Under the pieces are notes generated by a model. The model saw only the letters and a program-made list of their open reading frames with translations, ran no database searches and was not told where the DNA came from. From contig CAILUI010000187.1 in assembly GCA_903837355.1 (NCBI GenBank), positions 1 to 41,485 on the forward strand: DNA of 41,485 bases. The letters run 5' to 3'. Numbering within the stretch: position 1 is the first letter of the stretch; every line of letters starts with the position of its first letter. The DNA is from an uncultured Victivallales bacterium. GTDB lineage: Bacteria; Verrucomicrobiota; Lentisphaeria; Oligosphaerales; JAFGRS01. Of the stretch, positions 5,432-14,549 are shown one piece after another. The translations under genes were made by a program, and so were the position numbers.

Positions 5432-6495
5432 AGCAAGACGAAGCGCTGAGGATTGGCTTTTTCGATAGATTCCTGACCCTGTGGGTTATCCTGTGTATGG
5501 TTGTCGGCGTGCTCATCGGCAAGTTTCTGCCAGGCCTGCCCGCGTTTCTGGGACGGTTCGAGTACGCGAAGGTCTCCATCCCCATTGCCGTGCTCATCTG
5601 GCTGATGATCTGGCCCATGATGATGAAGGTGGATTTCGCCAGCATCAGGAATATCCGCAAGAACCCGAGCGGGCTGTATGTCACGTGGGTGACCAACTGG
5701 CTGATCAAGCCTTTCACGATGTATGCGATTGCCGCCTTCTTCCTGTTTGTGGTCTTCAGATCGTTGATCCCGCATGAACTGGCCAGAGACTATCTGGCTG
5801 GGGCCATTCTGCTGGGTGCTGCGCCCTGCACGGCGATGGTGTTCGTCTGGAGTTACCTCACAAGGGGGAACCCTGCCTATACGGTGGTGCAGGTTGCGAC
5901 CAATGACTTGATCATCCTGCCCGCCTTTGTCCCGATTGTCGGTCTGCTGCTGGGCGTGGGCGGCATTAAGATCCCATGGGTCACGCTCTTTCTGTCGGTG
6001 GCGCTCTTTGTGGTCGTTCCTCTGGTGGGCGGCATGCTGACCCGGTTTCATGTGATCAGGACAAAGGGGCTGGATCACTTCAACACGACGTTCCTCCCGA
6101 AGTTCAGCAACGTGACCATCGGCGGTCTGTTGCTGACCCTCGTGCTGATCTTCTCCTTCCAAGGCGAGACCATCGTGAGGAACCCCCTGCATATCGTCTT
6201 GATTGCCGTGCCGCTGATCATCCAGACGTATCTCATCTTCTTCACCGCTTATCTGTGGGCAAGGAAATGGAAACTTACGCATGATATTGCGGCGCCGGCC
6301 GGGATGATCGGAGCCTCCAATTTCTTCGAACTCTCGGTGGCGGTCGCCATCTCGCTTTTCGGCGCCTCCTCGCCGGTGGTGCTGGCCACCATCGTGGGGG
6401 TACTGACCGAAGTACCGGTCATGCTGCACTTGGTTAGGATAGCTAACCGGACAGCGCACTGGTTCCCGGCTGGCAAGAACGTCAAAGCGACGTGA
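5428..6495 (+). CDS. acr3: Acr3-family arsenite efflux permease
   Basis: This 355-residue protein is an Acr3 (BART superfamily) arsenite/H+ antiporter of standard length with ten predicted membrane helices. Diagnostic motifs are IWPMMMKVDF in the second helix region, LGAAPCTAMVFVWS containing the conserved transport cysteine (Cys134), QVATNDLIILP, and the C-terminal GASNFFELSVAVAISLFG. It extrudes As(OH)3 produced by the ArsC domain encoded downstream; the ArsA ATPase there may energise it. It has its own strong promoter with a palindromic operator. Codon choice is less GC-rich than in its neighbours (frequent ATT, TTT, GAT, AGG/AGA), and it lies between direct repeats, which suggests recent horizontal acquisition. 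Confidence 0.95.
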   Translation: MKQDEALRIGFFDRFLTLWVILCMVVGVLIGKFLPGLPAFLGRFEYAKVSIPIAVLIWLMIWPMMMKVDFASIRNIRKNPSGLYVTWVTNWLIKPFTMYAIAAFFLFVVFRSLIPHELARDYLAGAILLGAAPCTAMVFVWSYLTRGNPAYTVVQVATNDLIILPAFVPIVGLLLGVGGIKIPWVTLFLSVALFVVVPLVGGMLTRFHVIRTKGLDHFNTTFLPKFSNVTIGGLLLTLVLIFSFQGETIVRNPLHIVLIAVPLIIQTYLIFFTAYLWARKWKLTHDIAAPAGMIGASNFFELSVAVAISLFGASSPVVLATIVGVLTEVPVMLHLVRIANRTAHWFPAGKNVKAT

Positions 6496-6540
6496 ACCGA
6501 ACCGCCGCAGTCCGTTGCAGGGGTTCACGTCCCGAAGGTC
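6490..6540. other. 9-bp inverted repeat over the acr3 stop
   Basis: ACGTGAACC (6490-6498) and GGTTCACGT (6532-6540) are perfect complements and enclose 33 bases. The left arm spans the acr3 stop codon. No T-tract follows, so a simple intrinsic terminator is unlikely. It may protect or process the acr3 mRNA 3' end, or be part of the block boundary. GGTGAACC recurs at about 6545. Confidence 0.45.
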
Positions 6541-6555
6541 GAACGGTGAACCAGG

Positions 6556-6571
6556 CAGACACGCAGTAAAG
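6556..6571 (+). repeat. Right direct repeat flanking the acr3 block
   Basis: CAGACACGCAGTAAAG is the second copy of the 16-base direct repeat at 5340-5355 (15/16 identical). It lies 60 bases beyond the acr3 stop. Confidence 0.7.
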
Positions 6572-6659
6572 CGGAAGACAGAGCGTGATGCTCTCCGCCC
6601 GCCGTGGAGAGCAGGCCTTAGGTGTTGCCCCCAGGATGGAACGCAAGGAGAACGGCCAG

Positions 6660-6848
6660 ATGGCCACGCCGAACCACGGAACGAAACCAGCGACCAGCAT
6701 GGACGCGCTGCAGCAGCACCGGAAGTCCTGCGGGGCCAGCGTCACCCGTGTTGCCGCCGGGACGTCAGGTCGGCCACGCTGGGTGCTCGGATCTATGGTC
6801 CTGGCTACCGCCGCCGCGCTCGCGAGTGATGGCCCTACCCATGCTTGA
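6660..6848 (+). CDS. Small single-span membrane protein, unknown
   Basis: This is a 62-residue frame starting at an ATG with AAGGAG (6645-6650) nine bases upstream. The N-terminal 40 residues are polar and the last 22 contain one hydrophobic segment (WVLGSMVLATAAALA). It overlaps the following CcdA-like gene by a few bases, so the two would be translationally coupled. I do not recognise a family. A longer in-frame version begins at 6585 but lacks a good ribosome site. It may be an accessory subunit of the membrane protein that follows, or a non-functional frame. Confidence 0.4.
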   Translation: MATPNHGTKPATSMDALQQHRKSCGASVTRVAAGTSGRPRWVLGSMVLATAAALASDGPTHA

Positions 6849-7542
6849 GTCCATCACCAACACCCTGCAGGAGGCCAGCCAGGGACCGGCGGCGCTGCCT
6901 CTGGCCTTCGCGTTGGGGCTGGTCAGCGCCCTGGCCAGCGCGTGTTGTACGTTACCGGCGATGGGCATGCTGGTGGCCTATTCCGGCACGCGCCAGGACA
7001 GCAGCCGGCGCACTGCGGGCGTCTCTGCAGTCTCATTCATGGTGGGCACCACGCTGGCGCTGGTGGTGCTGGGCTTTGTGGCTGGAGTCGTAGGCCAGAC
7101 GGCGCAGGCCATGCTCGGCAGGTACTGGAAGCTGTTCGCGGGCGCCATCGCCGTCCTCCTGGGGCTGGCGGCGCTCAGGCTCCTGCCGTTGAAACTGCCC
7201 GGGGTGACGCGCCAGACGGATTCCCCTGCTGCGGGCCACGGGATGCTGGGAACGGTGGTGGTGGGACTGCTGATGGGAGGCGGTGTGGCGGCCAGTTCGC
7301 TGCCGTGCAACCCGGGCATCTTCATCATCATCGGCGCCAACGTGCTGATGGGCCAGGTGCTGTGGGGCATGGTCCTCATGGCGGCGTTCGGCCTCGGTTT
7401 TAGCCTGCCCTTGGGCGCGATCCTGTTCGGCGTCTCGTTCGGCAAAGCCTCCATCAAGGCGCAGAAGGTGGAGACGGCGATCCGCGTTGTCGCCGGCGTG
7501 GCCCTCGTGGGGGCGGGACTCTATCTGCTCTGGACGTTCTGA
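6841..7542 (+). CDS. CcdA/DsbD-like transmembrane protein
   Basis: This is an integral membrane protein of about 233 residues with six predicted helices. ALASACCTLPAMGMLVAYSG is a CcdA-type first-helix cysteine motif, and AASSLPCNPGIFIIIG is the symmetry-related one. This fold moves electrons from cytosolic thioredoxin to extracytoplasmic thiol proteins. The exported thioredoxin-NosL fusion and the ArsF-like protein in the same island are natural recipients, and the mini-thioredoxin a natural donor. Starts at 6829 (MALPMLES) and 6841 (MLES) are both possible. The longer in-frame extension to 6622 is Arg/Pro-rich and unlike the family, so I reject it. A transport role like that of ArsG cannot be excluded. 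Confidence 0.75.
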   Translation: MLESITNTLQEASQGPAALPLAFALGLVSALASACCTLPAMGMLVAYSGTRQDSSRRTAGVSAVSFMVGTTLALVVLGFVAGVVGQTAQAMLGRYWKLFAGAIAVLLGLAALRLLPLKLPGVTRQTDSPAAGHGMLGTVVVGLLMGGGVAASSLPCNPGIFIIIGANVLMGQVLWGMVLMAAFGLGFSLPLGAILFGVSFGKASIKAQKVETAIRVVAGVALVGAGLYLLWTF

Positions 7543-7642
7543 TGATCCTGGTTGGGGGCGCGATCGTCAGCAGCGGCGGCTATCCAGCCAGGAATGAACT
7601 CGCCGTGCTGGCCAAAGAGGACAACGCGCAAGGAGTGACCGC

Positions 7643-9859
<2,217 letters not shown>

Positions 9860-10095
9860 GACGTTTCACGCGGTCTCGCCTCGGTGGGTCCGGCCCGCCC
9901 CGGGCTGCCGGCTTCTGCGCAACCCGGCGGCGGGGGACGGAGATTTCGCGTTCTGCCGGGCCGGGCCGCTGCCGTTCTGGCGCGTTGCCAAGGCGTCGCG
10001 GGCTGCGCTCCCCACGGAGTCCGGCGCGCGGCGGTTTCTTGCGGCTGCCCTGTTCCCGGTGGGGCGAACCCCGGAAGACGATGTATGATTAGCCC

Positions 10096-11664
10096 ATGCG
10101 TTTCTGGAAGGGCCATCAGCAGATCGGCCTTGCGGCCGTGGTCATGGGCACGAGCATCCTCCTGTCGCGGGTGATGGGACTCCTGCGTGACAAGGCCATC
10201 TCCTACCTCTTCGGCGCCGGCGGCGAGTCGGATCTCTACTTTGCCGCCTTTGTTATCCCCGACTTCATCAACTACCTCGTGGCCGGAGGCTACTTCTCGA
10301 TCACGCTCATCCCGCTGCTGGCGCATTACTTCGACCGCGACCGTGATGAGGGCTGGCGCTTCTTTTCCACGGTGTTCACCTGGGTCACCGTCGTGATCGT
10401 GCTGCTCACCGGGGTGGCCATGGTCCTGGCGCCCGAGTTGGCGTACCTGGCGGCTCCGGGGCTGCCGCCGGCAGCCCTGCCGCGCCTGGCGTACTTCCTG
10501 CGCCTCATCCTGCCGGCCCAGGTCTTCTTCCTGCTCGGGTCATGCTTCACGGCCCTCCTCTACCAGCGCAAGCAGTTCCTGGCAGCGGCCCTGACGCCGT
10601 TGGTCTACAATGGCATGATCATCCTGGTCGGCGTGCTCCTGCAGGCGCGCGGTATGGAGGGCTTCTGCTGGGGCGTGCTGGTGGGGGCGCTGCTGGGTAA
10701 CCTGCTCATCCCCTACCTGGCTGTGCGCCAAGGGGGTGGGCTGCGGCTACAGGTCTCGTGGTCGCACCCCGGAATGCCACGCTTCTGCTTCCTGGCCCTG
10801 CCGTTGATGGTCGGTCAATCGATCGTGGTGCTGGACGAGCAACTGGTGCGTGTCTTTGGCTCTCTGGCCGGGCCCGGCGCCATCAGTTGGCTCAGCTTTG
10901 CTCGACGCATCATGATGGTGCCCGTCGGTGTCGTGGCGCAGGCCGTTGGTGTGGCCTCCTACCCCTTCCTTGCTGAACTGGCCGCCAAGGGCGATATGGG
11001 ACGACTGCAGGAGACCGTGAATAGCGCCCTGCGGAATCTCCTGGCGCTGCTCATTCCGCTGTCGGTGTGGATGATGGTCGTCGCCGAACCCACGATCCGG
11101 CTCGTCTTCCAGCAGGGGCGCTTTGCCGCGGTCGACAGCGAGCAGACAGCGCTGCTGCTGCGGGTCTTCCTGGCGGTGGTCTGCTGCTGGGGCGTACAGC
11201 AGCTCCTGGGGCGGGCCTTCTATGCGTGTCAGGACACCGTCTCGCCGGCGGTTCTAGGCACCCTCGTGACGCTGATCTCGTTGCCGGCTTTCTACGTGCT
11301 GTCAACGCGACTGCAGGCGCTCGGCGTAGCTTTGGCCAGCGCTGGCGCGATGGCGTTGTATACCGTCCTGCTGGGGCTCTGCTGGCGGCGGCGTTTCGGC
11401 GCGCGCGTTTTCGCCTCGCTGACCGGAGCCGGGCTGAAGCTGGTGGCCTTGGCGGCGCTGGCGGCGCTTCCGGCCGTGTGGGTCGTTCGCGCCGAGGCAC
11501 CGCTACGGGTCAGCCATCCCCTGCTGGGGGCCGCTGCCGCAGTCCTGGTCAGCGGTGCGGCCTTCGGCCTTGTCTTCCTGCTCTTGTCGAGGCAGTTCGC
11601 GCCGGCTCTCATCCGGCCTTACGCCGAGCGCCTTGGCCCGGTCGGGCGCTGGCTGAGTCGCTGA
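10096..11664 (+). CDS. murJ: MurJ lipid II flippase
   Basis: This 522-residue polytopic membrane protein has about 14 helices and the MviN/MurJ hallmarks: LLSRVMGLLRDKAISYLFG at the N-terminus, then ADLYFAAFVIPDF-like and YFSITLIPLLAHYF segments, and LVRVFGSLAGPGAISWLSFARRIMMVPVGV in the middle. It flips lipid-linked peptidoglycan precursor across the inner membrane. It begins 236 bases after the arsenic fusion gene, in an interval with no evident gene, and probably starts a new transcription unit. The Gfo/Idh/MocA gene follows 20 bases later, so co-transcription is likely. Nothing unusual is seen in length or motifs. Confidence 0.92.
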   Translation: MRFWKGHQQIGLAAVVMGTSILLSRVMGLLRDKAISYLFGAGGESDLYFAAFVIPDFINYLVAGGYFSITLIPLLAHYFDRDRDEGWRFFSTVFTWVTVVIVLLTGVAMVLAPELAYLAAPGLPPAALPRLAYFLRLILPAQVFFLLGSCFTALLYQRKQFLAAALTPLVYNGMIILVGVLLQARGMEGFCWGVLVGALLGNLLIPYLAVRQGGGLRLQVSWSHPGMPRFCFLALPLMVGQSIVVLDEQLVRVFGSLAGPGAISWLSFARRIMMVPVGVVAQAVGVASYPFLAELAAKGDMGRLQETVNSALRNLLALLIPLSVWMMVVAEPTIRLVFQQGRFAAVDSEQTALLLRVFLAVVCCWGVQQLLGRAFYACQDTVSPAVLGTLVTLISLPAFYVLSTRLQALGVALASAGAMALYTVLLGLCWRRRFGARVFASLTGAGLKLVALAALAALPAVWVVRAEAPLRVSHPLLGAAAAVLVSGAAFGLVFLLLSRQFAPALIRPYAERLGPVGRWLSR

Positions 11665-11684
11665 GTCAATGAAGGAGATGTGTG

Positions 11685-12848
11685 ATGACCGCAGATGGTA
11701 AGATTGGCGTCGGCATTCTCGGTGGCGGCGGCATTCTGGGCGCGCACATGACCGGTTTCGCGAAGACGACGGACCGTTGTGCGGTCGTCGTCGTGGCCGA
11801 GGCGAATCCCGGGCGCGACGAGGCGATTCGCGGCCTCCTGGGGCCCGACATCCGCATCGTCCGCGACTACCACGAGGTCCTGGCCAGGCCCGACGTGGAG
11901 GCGGTCGACATCATCCTGCCGCATCACCTGCACCTGCCGGCGACGGTTGCGGCGGCGCGCGCTGGCAAGCACGTGCTGGTCGAAAAAGTGATGGCGCGCA
12001 ACGTTTGGGAATGCGACCAGATGATCGCCGCCTGTGAGGCCGCCGGGGTCACGCTCACCGTCTGCCATGACCGGCGCTACCACGGCGAGTGGATGGCACT
12101 GAAGGCGATCGTCGACAGCGGCGTTCTCGGCGACATCTTCTTCTGGAAGCTCGATCACAACCAGAATGTGGTCATGCCCGCCGCGAGTTGGGCGCACTGG
12201 CGCGATGGCATCGGCGGTGGCTGCATCATGTCCTGCCTGACCCACCAGATCGACGGCCTGCGCTGGTACGGCGGGGAGTTCGAGCGGGTCACCTGTATGA
12301 CCTGCGTCCGGCCCGAGCGCATGGAGGGCGAGTTCCTGGGCGTCGTCACCGGCACGCTCAAGTCCGGTGCCCTGGCCGAGCTCTCGATCAACTGGTGGAC
12401 GCGTTCGAATCAGGGCGACAACCGCTTGTGGTACGAGATGGTTCAGGTCTGCGGCACCCGTGGTGAGGCCTACCGCATGGATGGGCGCGGCACCTTCATC
12501 CGTCTGCATGACGGCGCGGACCCGGCCGCCCTGGCGCGCTACGGCCAGGCCGCCCTCTCCGGCTTCGTCAAGGTCGAGTGCGGTGCCTGGGGTGGACATG
12601 AACGTTGCATTGCCGAGTGGATCAAGATGCTGCGTCACGAACCGGCGCAGATCATCACCAGCGGCCGTGAGTGTCGGGGCACGGTCGAGGTGGCCGAAGC
12701 CGCCTACCGCTCCGCCGAGACCGGCAAGACCATCCAACTGCCGATCAAACCGCGGCGCTGGAAGGCGTCCGGTATGCCGGCGGCCCTGGCGGGTATCGTC
12801 GGCGCCCGCGATCTCTCCTACCACGTCGATACCGGGGCCAAACGCTGA
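11685..12848 (+). CDS. Gfo/Idh/MocA-family NAD(P)-dependent oxidoreductase
   Basis: This 387-residue protein has a Rossmann N-terminal domain with the nucleotide loop ILGGGGILGAHMTGF, then DVEAVDIILPHHLHLP and HVLVEKVMARN (the EKP position reads EKV), and a C-terminal alpha/beta domain with GGGCIMSCLTHQID carrying the usual catalytic-region histidine. It probably oxidises a sugar, inositol or other polyol; the substrate is unknown. ATG 11685 is preferred over GTG 11682 because AAGGAG (11672-11677) is seven bases upstream. It is followed by a TIM-barrel isomerase, the standard partner of this family in sugar catabolism. Confidence 0.88.
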   Translation: MTADGKIGVGILGGGGILGAHMTGFAKTTDRCAVVVVAEANPGRDEAIRGLLGPDIRIVRDYHEVLARPDVEAVDIILPHHLHLPATVAAARAGKHVLVEKVMARNVWECDQMIAACEAAGVTLTVCHDRRYHGEWMALKAIVDSGVLGDIFFWKLDHNQNVVMPAASWAHWRDGIGGGCIMSCLTHQIDGLRWYGGEFERVTCMTCVRPERMEGEFLGVVTGTLKSGALAELSINWWTRSNQGDNRLWYEMVQVCGTRGEAYRMDGRGTFIRLHDGADPAALARYGQAALSGFVKVECGAWGGHERCIAEWIKMLRHEPAQIITSGRECRGTVEVAEAAYRSAETGKTIQLPIKPRRWKASGMPAALAGIVGARDLSYHVDTGAKR

Positions 12849-12856
12849 GAGTACCG

Positions 12857-12882
12857 AACGCCGCGCCTTGGCGGCGTTTTCC
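12857..12882 (+). terminator. Intrinsic terminator or attenuator inside the oxidoreductase-isomerase pair
   Basis: AACGCCGC (12857-12864) and GCGGCGTT (12871-12878) form an 8-bp stem with a six-base loop, running into TTTTCC. It lies between two genes that otherwise look like one operon and ends 15 bases before the next start, so it would lower expression of the isomerase relative to the oxidoreductase. Confidence 0.7.
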
Positions 12883-12897
12883 TGAAAGGCCATACGC

Positions 12898-13935
12898 ATG
12901 CGAGTCGGAGTCGACACCTTTACCCTGCGCGACCTCAAACTCGACGCTTTCCAGCAGCTTGAGTTGATCAGGTCATGGGGCCTCGACGGCGCCCAGTTTG
13001 GCGGCTTGCGCGGCCTTTCGCCGACGCTGGAACTGTCCCCGCTCCAGGAGATCCGCAAGCGCGCCGATGAGCTCGGGCTCTACAGCCATGTCTCGGTGTC
13101 ACAGTCCTGCAATCCCCACCTTACCGACCTGCCGCGTACGGAGCATCTCCGCCAACTCAGTGCCGAGATCGCGGCGGCCGCTGCCTGCGGCTGGCACGAA
13201 CTGCACGGCTCGCTGGGCGGCGGTGACGAGCGCTACCTGCACCCGGTGCCGTGGTCGCAGCAGTTGGCGGATTCCGCCGTGCTTCTGCGCCAACTCGGGC
13301 CCGTCCTGCGCCAGCACGGCAGCCGCATCGACCTCGAGACCCACGGCGACTCGACGACGTTCGAACTCGTCCGTGTGGTTGAGGCGGTCGGCCCGGACTG
13401 CGTCGGTATCTGCCTGGACACGGCCAACGTCATGTGCCACTGCGAGGATCCCGTGCTGGCCGCAAAGCGGGCGGCGCCCTACACCCATCTCACTCACACC
13501 AAGGACGCCGTCGCCTTCTTCACCGATCACGGCTACCGCCGCCAGACCCTGCCTCCTGGCCGCGGCGCACTCGACTGGGGGACGATCCTGCCGATCCTGG
13601 CCGAATACTCACCCGACTTGCCCTTGTCGATCGAGGACCACAAGTGGCTCTTCGATTTCCACTGCTTCGACCGGCACTGGCTGGCCCTGCACCCGGATCT
13701 GACGCTTGACGAGTATGCGCTCTTCATGCGCTTGGTCTGGCGCTGTCAGCAGCGTTTCACCTCGGGTGAGCTCAAGGATGCGGATGAGGATGAGAAGACC
13801 CCGCATGTTGCGGAGGTCGAAGCGCGCCTGCGCAGCGGCGCCGAGTTCCTGCGGCAGACGCTCGCTGGCCTCGGGCTGCGGGACCGCGGCGCGCCGACCA
13901 GCCCCTTCAGCCTCTCGATCATGCATCGCGGGTAG
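12898..13935 (+). CDS. Sugar phosphate isomerase/epimerase-like TIM-barrel protein
   Basis: This 345-residue AP-endonuclease-2/xylose-isomerase-like TIM barrel has putative metal ligands in the usual strand ends: IDLETHGD, ICLDTANVMCH, HLTHTKDA and LSIEDHKW. It starts at ATG 12898 with GAAAGG upstream. Such proteins epimerise or isomerise keto-sugars made by Gfo/Idh/MocA dehydrogenases, which matches the upstream gene. The C-terminal 60 residues are longer than in minimal family members. Substrate cannot be told from sequence. Confidence 0.82.
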   Translation: MRVGVDTFTLRDLKLDAFQQLELIRSWGLDGAQFGGLRGLSPTLELSPLQEIRKRADELGLYSHVSVSQSCNPHLTDLPRTEHLRQLSAEIAAAAACGWHELHGSLGGGDERYLHPVPWSQQLADSAVLLRQLGPVLRQHGSRIDLETHGDSTTFELVRVVEAVGPDCVGICLDTANVMCHCEDPVLAAKRAAPYTHLTHTKDAVAFFTDHGYRRQTLPPGRGALDWGTILPILAEYSPDLPLSIEDHKWLFDFHCFDRHWLALHPDLTLDEYALFMRLVWRCQQRFTSGELKDADEDEKTPHVAEVEARLRSGAEFLRQTLAGLGLRDRGAPTSPFSLSIMHRG

Positions 13936-13962
13936 TCTGGCGCGCTAAGCCGCGCTAGACTA
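13933..13962. other. 12-bp hairpin beginning in the isomerase stop codon
   Basis: TAGTCTGGCGCG (13933-13944) pairs with CGCGCTAGACTA (13951-13962), with one G-T pair and a six-base loop. The left arm starts with the TAG stop. No T-tract follows. It may act as a 3'-end stabiliser or a weak terminator. Confidence 0.55.
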
Positions 13963-14044
13963 TGGCCTGGCACACGATTAGGAAGCAGACGGCGTACCCG
14001 CAGCGGCGGCCTTAAGGGCGCTCCTGCATCAGGAGGACACCTAC

Positions 14045-14422
14045 ATGGCGTGGTTAGTCATCATCGAGAATCTGGGCAGCACGGTCAGCGAGGCTGAGGT
14101 GCGGGCGCTGCTGGCTCCGCACGGCGAGGTGGAGTCGGTCCATCTGCGCCGGGAGGAGTCGGGGGCCGAACCGACGCAGATCGCATCGGTGCAGGTGCAG
14201 TGCAGCAAGCAAGGCTGTGCGGCCATCACCGCCCTCGATGGGCGGGAGCAGGCCGGACGGCCTCTGAAGGTGAAAGTCGCCAAGGGAGACGGTCGGGCCC
14301 AAGGCGGCCTCGGCGGCGGCCCGGGAGCCACGGGACGCAGCGCCCGGGCCAGCGTCTACGGCGGCAAGGGCGGCGCGGCCGGCCACAAGGGCATCGGCAA
14401 GGGTGGCGGGCGCGGCCTCTAA
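14045..14422 (+). CDS. RRM-type RNA-binding protein with glycine-rich tail
   Basis: This 125-residue protein has a single RNA-recognition motif (residues 3-80): LVIIENLGSTVSEAEVRALLAPHGEVESVHL is RNP2 and helix 1, and AAITALDGREQAGRPLKVKVAKG is helix 2 and beta 4. A Gly/Lys/Arg-rich tail (about 84-125) follows, as in cyanobacterial and other bacterial Rbp proteins linked to cold response. The RNP1 strand (IASVQVQCS) lacks the usual aromatic pair of KGFGFV, so RNA binding may be weaker. The start is ATG 14045 with AGGAGG just upstream. It appears monocistronic. Confidence 0.82.
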   Translation: MAWLVIIENLGSTVSEAEVRALLAPHGEVESVHLRREESGAEPTQIASVQVQCSKQGCAAITALDGREQAGRPLKVKVAKGDGRAQGGLGGGPGATGRSARASVYGGKGGAAGHKGIGKGGGRGL

Positions 14423-14549
14423 CCCCAAGCTGCGGACGTGAAGGGGCGCGGGCTGCAGGGCATGCATCGGGGCGGCTCTGCCGACCTAACGTGCAGCCGG
14501 CTTGGCGCCCTTACTCCTTGCGCCTGTACCGCCGTCATGGAGACCCCGC

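Noticed and set aside
6622..6840. N-terminal extension of the CcdA-like protein
   Set aside because: The extension is Arg/Pro-rich and unlike the family; the overlapping 62-aa frame has the better ribosome site there.
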